From assembly GCA_017443345.1 (NCBI GenBank), contig JAFSNR010000097.1, positions 35,058-99,057 of the forward strand: a DNA stretch of 64,000 nucleotides, written 5' to 3'. Position numbers and translations under genes: made by a program. Position 1 is the stretch's first letter, and each line of letters begins with the position of its first letter. Positions 51,760-60,304 of the stretch are shown here, one piece after another. The notes below the pieces were generated by a model. The model ran no database searches. It saw only the letters and a program-made list of their open reading frames with translations, and had not been told where the DNA came from. The DNA is from Prevotella sp. (GTDB lineage: Bacteria; Bacteroidota; Bacteroidia; Bacteroidales; Bacteroidaceae).

Positions 51760-52779
51760 ATGAAAAAGCTTGCATTCGTGTTGACAGCTGTTCTTTTGGT
51801 CTGCAGCTGCGGTGAGAAGAAAGGGAATGGGACGAAAGCACCCATCCGTGTGAAGACCCAGATCGTATCGCCAGCAATGGCTGATAACAGTGTGACCTAC
51901 GTGGGTATCGTCGAAGAGCGCGAGGGTACAGCTGTCAGCTTTACGGGCATGGGCGTGGTGAAGCGTCTGCTCGTCAGTGAGGGACAGGCCGTCAGTCGTG
52001 GACAACTCATCGCAGAGATGGACGACACACAGGCCCGTAACCTGCTCGCAGGTGCTGAGGCCCAGATGAAGCAGGCTGACGATGCCTTGAAGCGCTATGG
52101 CATGCTCCACGATAACGGCTCGTTGCCCGAGGTGAAGTGGGTGGAGATCGAGAGTCAGGTGGCCCAGGCGAAATCTCAGCTCGAAGTGGCTAAGAAGAAC
52201 CTCGCTGATTGTCGTCTGACGGCTCCCGTTGGTGGTATCATCGGCAAGAAACTCGTTGGCGCTGGTGAGACAGCGATGCCCTCACAGGCTGTGGTGACCA
52301 TCCTCGACATCTCGAGTGTGAAGGTGAAGGTCTCTGTGCCCGAGGCTGAGATCAGTCGCCTCTCTGCCTCGACGCCCTCAACCATCATGGTGGAGGCTGC
52401 CCAGGCCACGCTGAAGGGAGGACATATAGAAAAAGGTATAGAGGCCGACCCACTTACCCATACTTACGACGTACGCATACAGGTGCAGAACAGCGACAGG
52501 AAGCTTCTGCCTGGCATGGTGGCCAATGTACAGTTCTCGCCTGATGGCTCGCAGAGTCTCCAGGGCAAGTCGCTGCCCGTCACTTCCGTTCAGCGTCGCA
52601 GCGATGGCTCACTCTTCGTATGGACCATTGCCAACGACAGTACTGCCCATCGTTCGACAATCACCACGGGCGACACCCACGGCAATTACATCACCATCGT
52701 CGATGGCATCGACATGGGCCAGCGCGTAGTGACGGAGGGCTATCAGAAACTGAGTGAGGGAACAAGAGTAAAATTCTAA
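51760..52779 (+). CDS. RND efflux periplasmic adaptor (MFP) lipoprotein
   Basis: 339 aa. Lipobox LLVCSC (Cys near residue 16) anchors it. The HlyD-like order is: beta strand, VSFTGMGVVKRLLVSEGQAVSRGQLIAEMDD lipoyl half, a coiled-coil hairpin (ARNLLAGAEAQMKQADDALKRY...), the second lipoyl half LTAPVGGIIGKKLVGAGETAMPSQAVVTI, then a C-terminal membrane-proximal domain. It bridges the RND pump and the TolC channel. Three-gene pump operon, co-directional with the ketosynthase. Confidence 0.92.
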   Translation: MKKLAFVLTAVLLVCSCGEKKGNGTKAPIRVKTQIVSPAMADNSVTYVGIVEEREGTAVSFTGMGVVKRLLVSEGQAVSRGQLIAEMDDTQARNLLAGAEAQMKQADDALKRYGMLHDNGSLPEVKWVEIESQVAQAKSQLEVAKKNLADCRLTAPVGGIIGKKLVGAGETAMPSQAVVTILDISSVKVKVSVPEAEISRLSASTPSTIMVEAAQATLKGGHIEKGIEADPLTHTYDVRIQVQNSDRKLLPGMVANVQFSPDGSQSLQGKSLPVTSVQRRSDGSLFVWTIANDSTAHRSTITTGDTHGNYITIVDGIDMGQRVVTEGYQKLSEGTRVKF

Positions 52780-52789
52780 TGAAGAGTTT

Positions 52790-55700
52790 ATGGAGAACAA
52801 GATGAACTGGCTGAAATGGCCATTGGAGCATTACCCGATATCACTGCTCATCATCGGCATCCTCTTCGTGCTGGGAATCTACGGCATGTACGTGATGCCT
52901 AAGGATGAGTTCCCCCATGCCACCATCCGTCAGGGTGTGGTGGTTGCGGTGTATCCTGGTGCAACCTCTGAGGATATCGAGGAACAGGTGGCCAAGCCAC
53001 TCGAGCGCTACCTCTTCACATTTGGCGAGGTAAACCGTGTGAAGACCACCTCACAGTCGCAGAATGGCATGTGTATCATGATGGTGAAACTTAACGACGA
53101 TGTGAATAATAAGGACGAGGTGTGGAGTAAGATCAAGCACGGACTGAACAACTTCAAGTCGGAGCTCCCCTCTGGTGTGCTCGCCATCGTGGTCAACGAT
53201 GACTTTGGCAACACCTCGGCCCTGCTTGTGGCCATCGAGAGCGACCAGCGCAGCTATCGTGAGCTGAAGGATTATAGCGACCGCCTCTCCGATCGTCTGC
53301 GTCGCATTCCCTCTGTGGCCAATGTGAAACTCTCTGGTGCCCAGAAGGAGCAGATCTCCCTCTATGTCGACCGCAAGCGTCTGCAGGCCTATGGCATTGG
53401 TCAGCAGATGCTCTTCTCGCGTCTGCAGGCTCAGGGCATCACCACCCTCAGTGGCGGCATCAGCGACGATGACCAGCAGGTGCCCATCTATGTGGAGCCG
53501 ATGGAGAATACGGAGGAGGAGATAGCCAACCAGATTATCTTCTCCGACCCCGTGACGTGCAAGGTGGCACGTGTCAGGGATGTGGCCCGTGTGGTGCGCG
53601 AATATCCGCCTCATGCCAGTCGTATCGAACAAGACGGCCACCCCTGTGTGCTGCTGTCGATGGAGATGACCCCAGGCAACAACGTGGTGGAGTATGGTGC
53701 TGACGTCGATCGTGTGCTCGACGATTTCCGCCAGAACGAGCTGCCCAGCGATGTGAAGATCACGCGTATCGCTGACAAGCCAAAAGTCGTGTCGCTCAGC
53801 GTCACCTCCTTCCTGCGCGACCTGATCATTGCCATGATTATTATCATCCTCGTCATGATGGTGCTCTTCCCCCTGCGCTCGGCTATCGTGGCCTCTGTCA
53901 CTATCCCCCTGAGTACGTTTGTCTCTGTGTCGATCATGTATATGATGGGCATCGAACTGAATATCATTACCCTCGCAGCTCTCATCGTGGTGCTGGGAAT
54001 GATTGTCGACAACTCCATCGTGGTCATCGACGGCTATCTGGAGTACCTGGGCAAGGGCTACGAGCCTAAGCGTGCAGCCATCGATTCGGCCAAACAGTAT
54101 TTTATGCCGATGATGCTCGCCACCATCTGTATCTGTGCCATCTTCTACCCCTACCTCATCACGATGAAGGGTATGTTCCACGATGCACTTGAGGACTTCC
54201 CCATCACGATCACCATCAACCTGATGGTGTCGCTGGCTTTGGCTGTGGGCATCATTCCTTTCCTCGAGACACGTATCATCAAGCCTGGTTCCGTGAAGAC
54301 AGATGGTAATGCCATCACGAAGTGGGTGCAGCGCACTTACGACCAGGTGCTCGATTTCACCTTCCGTCGCCCATGGGTGACCGTCTTTGGTGGCATCGCA
54401 CTGATCCTGCTCTCCTGTCTGATCATCCCCACCCTGAAGGTGCGACTCTTCCCCTATGCCGATCGCGACCAGTTTGCCGTGGAGATCTTCCTCCCAGAAG
54501 GCAAGGGTCTGGCTGATGCCGAACTGATCTGCGACTCCGTGCGCCATGCCATCGAGAAGGATGAGCGCGTGGTGGGCATCACCTCGTTCATCGGCTGTTC
54601 GTCGCCCCGTTTCATGGATGCCTATGCCCCACAAATAGCAGGTGCCAACTACGCCCAGATGATTGTGAACACGAAGGGTGATAAGGCCACGCTCGACCTA
54701 TTGGCCAAGTATCAGCCGCTATGGGGAGAGGCTTTCCCTCAGGCTTACGTGAAGTTCAAGCGACTCGACTACCTCGAGGTGCCTGAGCTCGAGTATCGCT
54801 TCTACGGTGAAAATCTCGACTCACTCCATGTGGTGGCCGAGCGTCTGATGGAACGAATGCGCCAGATGCCTGAGCTCGAGTGGGTACATACCGACTATCT
54901 GCAGCCCTTCCCACTCATCAGCGTGAAGCTCGACCCTGTCACCTCTGCCCAGCTTGGCTTTACCCGCACCACGGCAGCCCTTGCTTTAGGTGCCTCGGCC
55001 AGTGACCTGCGCGTAGGACAGATCTGGGAGGGCGACTACGAACTGCCCGTCGTGGTGCGCGAGGATGCGGATATGCGTTTCTCCGACATCGAGGATATGG
55101 GCATCACCTCGCCCTTGTCGATGCTGTCGGCTGGTGTCAGCAAGACCAATACCACCGTGCCCCTGCGCCAGATGGCGAAGGTGGCTCCTAAGTGGAGCGA
55201 GAGCCGCATCATGCATCGTGGCGGTGAGCGCTGCATCACGGTGACGGCCCAGTTTGCCCAGGGCGTGTTCACCTCGCCTGTGGAGTATCGCATCGCTGAT
55301 ATCATGCAGCAGGAGATCGAGCTGCCTCAGGGCGTGCGCTGTGAGGTGGGTGGCGAGATTGAGTACGGCGATGAGGCCATGCCCCAGATTATAGGTGGCA
55401 CCTCGATTGCCATGGTCATCGTGTTCTTCTTCCTGCTCTTCAACTTCAAGAAATACGGCATCACCCTCGTCTGCATGGTGGCCCTCGCCCTGATGATCCC
55501 AGGCTCTCTGATAGGACTCGGACTGATGAACCGTGCGCTGGGTCTGACCTCTATCTTCGGACTCATCACCCTGATGGGAATGATCATGCGTAACGAGATC
55601 CTCATCTTCGAGCATGCCAACGACCTGGTCAAGAAGCATGTCGCTGAACAGGGCGACTGGACCGTCGATCGCCAGGCGTATAACGAGGCCGTGCGCCAGG

Positions 55701-55912
55701 CAGCCTATGATGCTGGTAAGCGCCGCATGGTGCCCATCTTCCTCACCACCGCCACGACGGCCGTGGGTGTGGTACCCATGATTATCGCCCAGAGCTCGTT
55801 CTGGATGCCCGTTGGTGTCACCATCTTCGCAGGAGGCATCGGCTCGCTCATCCTCGTTGTCACCATGCTCCCCGTCATTTATTGGAAAGTCAATTTAAAA
55901 GGAAAAAAGTAA
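52790..55912 (+). CDS. RND efflux permease (AcrB/MMPL superfamily)
   Basis: 1040 aa with 12 membrane helices in the usual 1+5+1+5 plan and two large periplasmic loops. In the proton-relay helix 4 it reads GMIVDNSIVVIDGYLEY, a single Asp where HAE-1 pumps such as AcrB have two. A start at 52802 (third residue onward, MNWLKWPLEH) is possible. Substrates cannot be inferred; the nearest relatives in sequence style are drug or lipid pumps of Bacteroidetes. Adaptor and outer-membrane channel genes flank it. Confidence 0.92.
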   Translation: MENKMNWLKWPLEHYPISLLIIGILFVLGIYGMYVMPKDEFPHATIRQGVVVAVYPGATSEDIEEQVAKPLERYLFTFGEVNRVKTTSQSQNGMCIMMVKLNDDVNNKDEVWSKIKHGLNNFKSELPSGVLAIVVNDDFGNTSALLVAIESDQRSYRELKDYSDRLSDRLRRIPSVANVKLSGAQKEQISLYVDRKRLQAYGIGQQMLFSRLQAQGITTLSGGISDDDQQVPIYVEPMENTEEEIANQIIFSDPVTCKVARVRDVARVVREYPPHASRIEQDGHPCVLLSMEMTPGNNVVEYGADVDRVLDDFRQNELPSDVKITRIADKPKVVSLSVTSFLRDLIIAMIIIILVMMVLFPLRSAIVASVTIPLSTFVSVSIMYMMGIELNIITLAALIVVLGMIVDNSIVVIDGYLEYLGKGYEPKRAAIDSAKQYFMPMMLATICICAIFYPYLITMKGMFHDALEDFPITITINLMVSLALAVGIIPFLETRIIKPGSVKTDGNAITKWVQRTYDQVLDFTFRRPWVTVFGGIALILLSCLIIPTLKVRLFPYADRDQFAVEIFLPEGKGLADAELICDSVRHAIEKDERVVGITSFIGCSSPRFMDAYAPQIAGANYAQMIVNTKGDKATLDLLAKYQPLWGEAFPQAYVKFKRLDYLEVPELEYRFYGENLDSLHVVAERLMERMRQMPELEWVHTDYLQPFPLISVKLDPVTSAQLGFTRTTAALALGASASDLRVGQIWEGDYELPVVVREDADMRFSDIEDMGITSPLSMLSAGVSKTNTTVPLRQMAKVAPKWSESRIMHRGGERCITVTAQFAQGVFTSPVEYRIADIMQQEIELPQGVRCEVGGEIEYGDEAMPQIIGGTSIAMVIVFFFLLFNFKKYGITLVCMVALALMIPGSLIGLGLMNRALGLTSIFGLITLMGMIMRNEILIFEHANDLVKKHVAEQGDWTVDRQAYNEAVRQAAYDAGKRRMVPIFLTTATTAVGVVPMIIAQSSFWMPVGVTIFAGGIGSLILVVTMLPVIYWKVNLKGKK

Positions 55913-55932
55913 AAGAGTAAAAAGGTAAAGAT
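55909..55932. repeat. Octamer repeat at the RND/TolC junction
   Basis: GTAAAAGA, GTAAAAAG, GTAAAGAT in 8-nt register across the RND stop codon. Confidence 0.7.
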
Positions 55933-55933
55933 T

Positions 55934-57307
55934 ATGGAAAAGAAAATAATTAACGAAGTAGGTAAGGTAACGGGTATTTTACTTTTTTACCTTTTTACCT
56001 TTTTACCCTTAACAGCCCAGACCTATAGTTTGCAGCAGCTGAAGGACTCAGCCCTCCACCACAATTTCGCCATCCGTAAGGCCCGTTACGACATCGACGC
56101 AGCCCAGCAGCAGCGCCGTGAGGCCTTCACCAAGTATTTCCCCAATGTCAGTGCCACGGGCCTCTGGTTCAATGCCAACAAGGGCATGGCCGAGACCACT
56201 ATCAATCCTTCTGAGATCATACCCCAGTCGTTGGGACAGGTACTGGCCCAGCAGATGCCCCCACAGGTACTTGCCGATCTGGCCAACCCCATCAGCGTCT
56301 CTATGATGAAGAATGGTACCATTGGTGGTGTCACGGCTGTGCAGCCCGTCTTCGCTGGTGGACAGATTATCAATGGCAATCGCCTGGCAAAGGTGGGCGA
56401 GCGCGTGAGCCGACTGCAGCTCCAGCTCTCCGAGAACGAAGTAGAGAAGACCACCGAACAGTACTTCTGGCAGCTGGTGTCCCTTCAGGAGAAGATGAAG
56501 ACCATCGAGGCTGTCGAGGCCCTGCTGGCAGATATCGCCAAGGATGTTGATGTTGCCCTGAAGGCAGGTGTGGTCATGCGCAACGATCTCCTGCAGGTAC
56601 AGCTGCGTCAGAACGACGTCGAGAGTCAGAAGCTCACCCTGCGTAATGCCACCTCCGTCGTCAAGCTTCTCCTCGCCCAGTATTGTGGCCTCCAAGGCAG
56701 CGATGCGTGGAATGTGGAATACTCCTCTGTCGATACCACATCGGCCGACAACCTTTCACCTTTCACTCCTCACTCCTCACTTCCCAACCTTCCCGAGTAC
56801 CAGCTCCTCACCCAACAGGTGCGCGCCACTGACCTGCAGCACAAGATGGAGGTCGGCAAGAATCTGCCCAGCATAGGCGTGGGCGCAGGCTACAACTATC
56901 ATAACCTGCTCGACAACAACCACACCTTTGGCATGATCTTCGCCACCATCAGCGTACCCATCAGCGATTGGTGGGGAGGCTCTCACGCCATCAAGCGCAA
57001 GAAGATCGAGCACGAGAAGGCACAGGAACAGCTGGCTGATAACTCCCAGCTGCTGATGATCCGCATGCAGAAAGCCCAAAACGACGTCGAGGAAGCCCGC
57101 CAGCAGCTCGACATCGCCCAGCGAAGCATCGAACAGGCAGAAGAGAACCTCCGCCTGAACCGCAACTTCTATCAGGCAGGCACCTCAAAGATGTCCGACC
57201 TCCTCGAAGCCCAGTTGCTCTACCAGCAAGCTCGCGACAAACAGACCGATGCCCTGGCCAACTACCACAACAAGCTTCTCGAATATCGCCAGGCCACAGG
57301 ACAATAA
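55934..57307 (+). CDS. TolC-family outer-membrane efflux channel
   Basis: 457 aa with signal peptide (ILLFYLFTFLPLTAQ, cleaved after TAQ). Duplicate TolC half-repeats of long coiled coils, e.g. LQQLKDSALHHNFAIRKARYDIDAAQQQRREAF and QEQLADNSQLLMIRMQKAQNDVEEARQQLDIAQRS, define the alpha-barrel channel. It completes the MFP-RND-TolC pump. Two repeat blocks lie within it: octamers in the signal peptide and heptamers encoding SPFTPHSSLPNL in the middle. Its last 29 bp are duplicated 5.6 kb downstream. Confidence 0.9.
   Translation: MEKKIINEVGKVTGILLFYLFTFLPLTAQTYSLQQLKDSALHHNFAIRKARYDIDAAQQQRREAFTKYFPNVSATGLWFNANKGMAETTINPSEIIPQSLGQVLAQQMPPQVLADLANPISVSMMKNGTIGGVTAVQPVFAGGQIINGNRLAKVGERVSRLQLQLSENEVEKTTEQYFWQLVSLQEKMKTIEAVEALLADIAKDVDVALKAGVVMRNDLLQVQLRQNDVESQKLTLRNATSVVKLLLAQYCGLQGSDAWNVEYSSVDTTSADNLSPFTPHSSLPNLPEYQLLTQQVRATDLQHKMEVGKNLPSIGVGAGYNYHNLLDNNHTFGMIFATISVPISDWWGGSHAIKRKKIEHEKAQEQLADNSQLLMIRMQKAQNDVEEARQQLDIAQRSIEQAEENLRLNRNFYQAGTSKMSDLLEAQLLYQQARDKQTDALANYHNKLLEYRQATGQ
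55984..56007. repeat. Octamer repeat in the TolC signal-peptide region, 3 units
   Basis: TTTTTACC three times in exact register; translated as part of FYLFTFLPLT. Confidence 0.8.
56752..56786. repeat. Heptamer repeat inside TolC, 5 units
   Basis: CCTTTCA, CCTTTCA, CTCCTCA, CTCCTCA, CTTCCCA in register; encodes a Pro/Ser-rich linker. Confidence 0.75.
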
Positions 57308-57308
57308 A
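57280..57308. repeat. Left flanking repeat of the island (tolC 3' end)
   Basis: Matches 62920-62948 at 28 of 29 bases; the only change (TAT/TAC) is synonymous. Confidence 0.85.
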
Positions 57309-57328
57309 TATAAATAGGTGGGATCATC

Positions 57329-58459
57329 ATGTACTATCAGATAAGGGAAGATACCTTCTATATCATGCTTTATGCAATGGTGACGGCTATGGCCATGATG
57401 GCCAGTTGTTATCTGCTGTTCCGTCAAGGCAATGCTTTTGCCCGTGACGTTACGCCGCCATTGCGCCTGCGCCGCTGGGCTGCTGCGTTCTTTGCGTTCC
57501 TCGCTTTGAATCATGTGTGGTATATGCCCATAGTTTTCCTTACCTCAAACGAGGATATCAAGGTGATTGACCTTGTAGGTGGATTGCTTGACAGTATGAC
57601 TTTTATGCCTTTAGCAATCATCGTATTGCTCACCATGCTGCAGGACCGCCGTCGGCCGTTGTGGCCTGTTGCCTTGATGTTTGCACCACTCGTAGTATTT
57701 GGAGTCTTTAGCGTTGCTACCCACAGTTATGCCTTTCAGCTGATAGCCTATATCTATTTCCTGTTGATGTGCATGGGCTTATTTATATATATGGTACGCG
57801 CGTTGAGGCAATATGGGCGTTGGCTGCGCGACAACTATGCCGACCTGGAGCACAAGGAGGTGTGGCAGAGCTTTGTGGTGCTGGCCATCATATTGCTGGT
57901 GTTCGTTATCTATATGTTTGTTTACGAAGGCTCGGCTTACCTATATGCTATGCAGGTGATTATCATATTACTGATCTATTATCTCTTGTGGCGAGTAGAG
58001 ACGCTGAGTGACCTGAGCATGCCCACTAATGATGAGGAAGAGAAAACTGTCACCACAGAAAATGTGGAAAACGATGAACTTCCATTATCCCTCCACAACA
58101 GCATTGGATTAATGCTACAGCAGCATTGCATTGAGAAACAGCTCTATTTACAGCACGACCTGACCCTGCAACAGCTTGCAACAGCCGTTGGAACCAATCG
58201 CTTCTATCTTAGCCAGTATTTCTCCAGTCAGGATATGACTTACAATGCCTATATTAACAATCTGCGCATCAATCATTTTGTAAGTCTCTATCAAGAGGCT
58301 ATCGCTACACATCGTCATTTCTCAGTCCAACAATTGGCAAGCGAAAGTGGCTACCGAAGTTACAGCACTTTCAGTCGCGCCTTCAACCTGCGAATGGGTC
58401 AAAACGTGAGAGAGTGGATGTGCGACACAACCCAAAACTGTTCAAATCAGCAAAAATAA
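57329..58459 (+). CDS. Membrane-embedded AraC-family regulator
   Basis: 376 aa. The first ~230 residues have about 7 hydrophobic segments (e.g. FYIMLYAMVTAMAMMASCYLLF, PLAIIVLLTML, WPVALMFAPLVVFGVF, FVVLAIILLVFVIYMFVY). After a linker of acidic residues, residues ~275-376 carry an AraC HTH pair (LTLQQLATAVGTNRFYLSQYF... and FSVQQLASESGYRSYSTFSRAFNLRMGQNVREWM). It probably senses a signal in or across the membrane and binds DNA while anchored. Two direct repeats lie just past its stop codon. Confidence 0.82.
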   Translation: MYYQIREDTFYIMLYAMVTAMAMMASCYLLFRQGNAFARDVTPPLRLRRWAAAFFAFLALNHVWYMPIVFLTSNEDIKVIDLVGGLLDSMTFMPLAIIVLLTMLQDRRRPLWPVALMFAPLVVFGVFSVATHSYAFQLIAYIYFLLMCMGLFIYMVRALRQYGRWLRDNYADLEHKEVWQSFVVLAIILLVFVIYMFVYEGSAYLYAMQVIIILLIYYLLWRVETLSDLSMPTNDEEEKTVTTENVENDELPLSLHNSIGLMLQQHCIEKQLYLQHDLTLQQLATAVGTNRFYLSQYFSSQDMTYNAYINNLRINHFVSLYQEAIATHRHFSVQQLASESGYRSYSTFSRAFNLRMGQNVREWMCDTTQNCSNQQK

Positions 58460-58475
58460 TATCAAATCAGCAAAA
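58442..58475. promoter_or_regulatory. Direct repeats downstream of the membrane AraC gene
   Basis: TCAAATCAGCAAAA at 58442-58455 and 58462-58475, starts exactly 20 bp apart, just upstream of the esterase promoter. Spacing of two helical turns is typical of AraC half-sites. Confidence 0.5.
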
Positions 58476-58522
58476 CTTTAAGCGACAGGCATCTGGGATA
58501 AAGCTATTATGGGATTTTTGGT

Positions 58523-58531
58523 TATCTTTGC
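58523..58531 (+). promoter_or_regulatory. -7 element of the esterase gene
   Basis: TATCTTTGC, perfect consensus, 60 bp before the start. Confidence 0.7.
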
Positions 58532-58590
58532 AAAACCAAATATGACATCTGAAGACCCTATAATATGTTTTATCCTAAAATAATGTAATT

Positions 58591-60282
58591 ATGAGACAAA
58601 TGAAAATGTTGATGCTTGCCGCCATTCTGATTTGCGGCTTTACGATGACTTCTTGTCAGGGTTTTATCGATGCTGTTTTAGGCGTAGAAGACAAACCGGT
58701 TTCTGTAAAACCTGATACAGAACAGGACGGTATGAACAAGGCCATTACCGACGGCAATTATGACAAGTCGCTGGCCGTTAAGTGTATCAACGGAACCTTC
58801 GTCGGCCAGAAGACCGATAATGTCATTTCCTTCAAGGGCATTCCGTTCGTAGGTCAGCAGCCCGTAGGGAGTCTGCGATGGAAAGCGCCTGTAGACATTA
58901 CCGCGAACGACGGTGTCTACGAAGCTTATTATTACGGTAAAGCCCCCTTCCAGGCACCTGGCGACCCCGCTGGCGAGTATGGTCAGAGTGAGGACTGCCT
59001 GTACCTGAACATCTGGAAGACCAACGATCAGCCTTCAGAGAAAAAGCCGGTCATGGTGTGGATTTACGGTGGAGGCTTCGAGGTAGGTGGAACGACTGAC
59101 CCGCAGTATGATTGCACCAATCTGGTGAAGGAGAACCCCGATGTGATTTTTGTCACCATCACCTACCGACTCAGTGCCTATGGCTTCCTGCATCTGTCTC
59201 ACCTTCCCGACGGCAAGGATTACCCTGATGCTCAGAATCTGGGAACCATGGACCAGCTGATGGCCCTGAAGTGGGTGCATAACAACATTGCAGCATTTGG
59301 CGGCGATCCCGACAACGTGACCATCTGGGGAGAGTCGGCCGGAGGCTCCAGTTGCGCACTCCTCTCCCTCATCGATGAGGCACACAAGTATTTCCACCGC
59401 GCCATCATACAGAGCGGATCACCTATCATGACCAGGTCCACCGAGGAAGCCATCGCCGTCACAAACAAGATTATGGATGCACTCGGCTGTAAGACCGTTG
59501 CCGATCTACAGAAGGTTGAACCCAGAAAGCTCTCAGACAAGGTGGGCGAATTGTTCGGCATCTATCAAGTGCTGGGATGGAGCATCTGGCCAGAGCGTGA
59601 CGGGAAACTACTGCCAAAGGACGGATGGAGTGCATACGAAGAAGGCAAAGCAAAAGACATAGAAATCCTTGAGGGATGCACTAAGGATGAGTTCAATACC
59701 TTTGCCGCAGGACTGGGAGTCGAAGGATGGAACTCATGGGCTGCCGACCGCATTGCAAAGAGAGCTAAACTGCTGACCGAAGAGGAGAACACAAAAGTGC
59801 AGAGCTACATCAACAACGCGTCAGGAGAGGACTGGGAGAAGACATGCAGCATGTTCAGCCAGAGCTACTTCTCAGCACCTGCCATCAGACTGGCAGAAAA
59901 CCAGGCAAAGGCCGGAGGCAAGGTTTACACCTACTACTACACGCCAGAGTCCATCTTGCCTATGATCAAGAGCGGACACGCATCGGAGCTCTCTGTCGTA
60001 TTTGCCCATCCTGAGATGACAGGATTCACCGGCAGACCCATCGACGAGACCTTCAGCAAGACCATGCGCAAGCTGTGGATTCAGTTTGCCAAGACTGGCA
60101 ATCCGTCGCTCAGTGCTGACATTTCTCCTGACGGCAAGGCCAAAGAGTGGCCGCTCTACGACTTGGGTGACAAGCAGGTGATGGTCCTCGATGAGTTCAA
60201 TATCCATCCAGCTAAGGAATCCGAGGTAAAAATCGTAGATTGGGAGAATACCTATTTCCTGACCAAGCTTTATTGTAATTAA
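58591..60282 (+). CDS. Type-B carboxylesterase lipoprotein
   Basis: 563 aa. Lipobox MTSC (Cys near residue 22) anchors it to the envelope. The alpha/beta-hydrolase core has the oxyanion motif VMVWIYGGGFEVGG, the nucleophile Ser249 in WGESAGGSSCALL, and CLYLNIWK. Hydrolyses esters or amides of unknown identity. First gene after the direct repeats and promoter; the amidohydrolase follows after 22 bp. Confidence 0.88.
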   Translation: MRQMKMLMLAAILICGFTMTSCQGFIDAVLGVEDKPVSVKPDTEQDGMNKAITDGNYDKSLAVKCINGTFVGQKTDNVISFKGIPFVGQQPVGSLRWKAPVDITANDGVYEAYYYGKAPFQAPGDPAGEYGQSEDCLYLNIWKTNDQPSEKKPVMVWIYGGGFEVGGTTDPQYDCTNLVKENPDVIFVTITYRLSAYGFLHLSHLPDGKDYPDAQNLGTMDQLMALKWVHNNIAAFGGDPDNVTIWGESAGGSSCALLSLIDEAHKYFHRAIIQSGSPIMTRSTEEAIAVTNKIMDALGCKTVADLQKVEPRKLSDKVGELFGIYQVLGWSIWPERDGKLLPKDGWSAYEEGKAKDIEILEGCTKDEFNTFAAGLGVEGWNSWAADRIAKRAKLLTEEENTKVQSYINNASGEDWEKTCSMFSQSYFSAPAIRLAENQAKAGGKVYTYYYTPESILPMIKSGHASELSVVFAHPEMTGFTGRPIDETFSKTMRKLWIQFAKTGNPSLSADISPDGKAKEWPLYDLGDKQVMVLDEFNIHPAKESEVKIVDWENTYFLTKLYCN

Positions 60283-60304
60283 TAACTAAAAAGTTGAGAA
60301 AGTC

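Noticed and set aside
53051-54634. 527-aa open frame on the minus strand, rich in His and Asp
   Set aside because: It lies wholly inside the RND permease gene, has no signal, domain or promoter, and its composition reflects the high-GC codons of the opposite strand.
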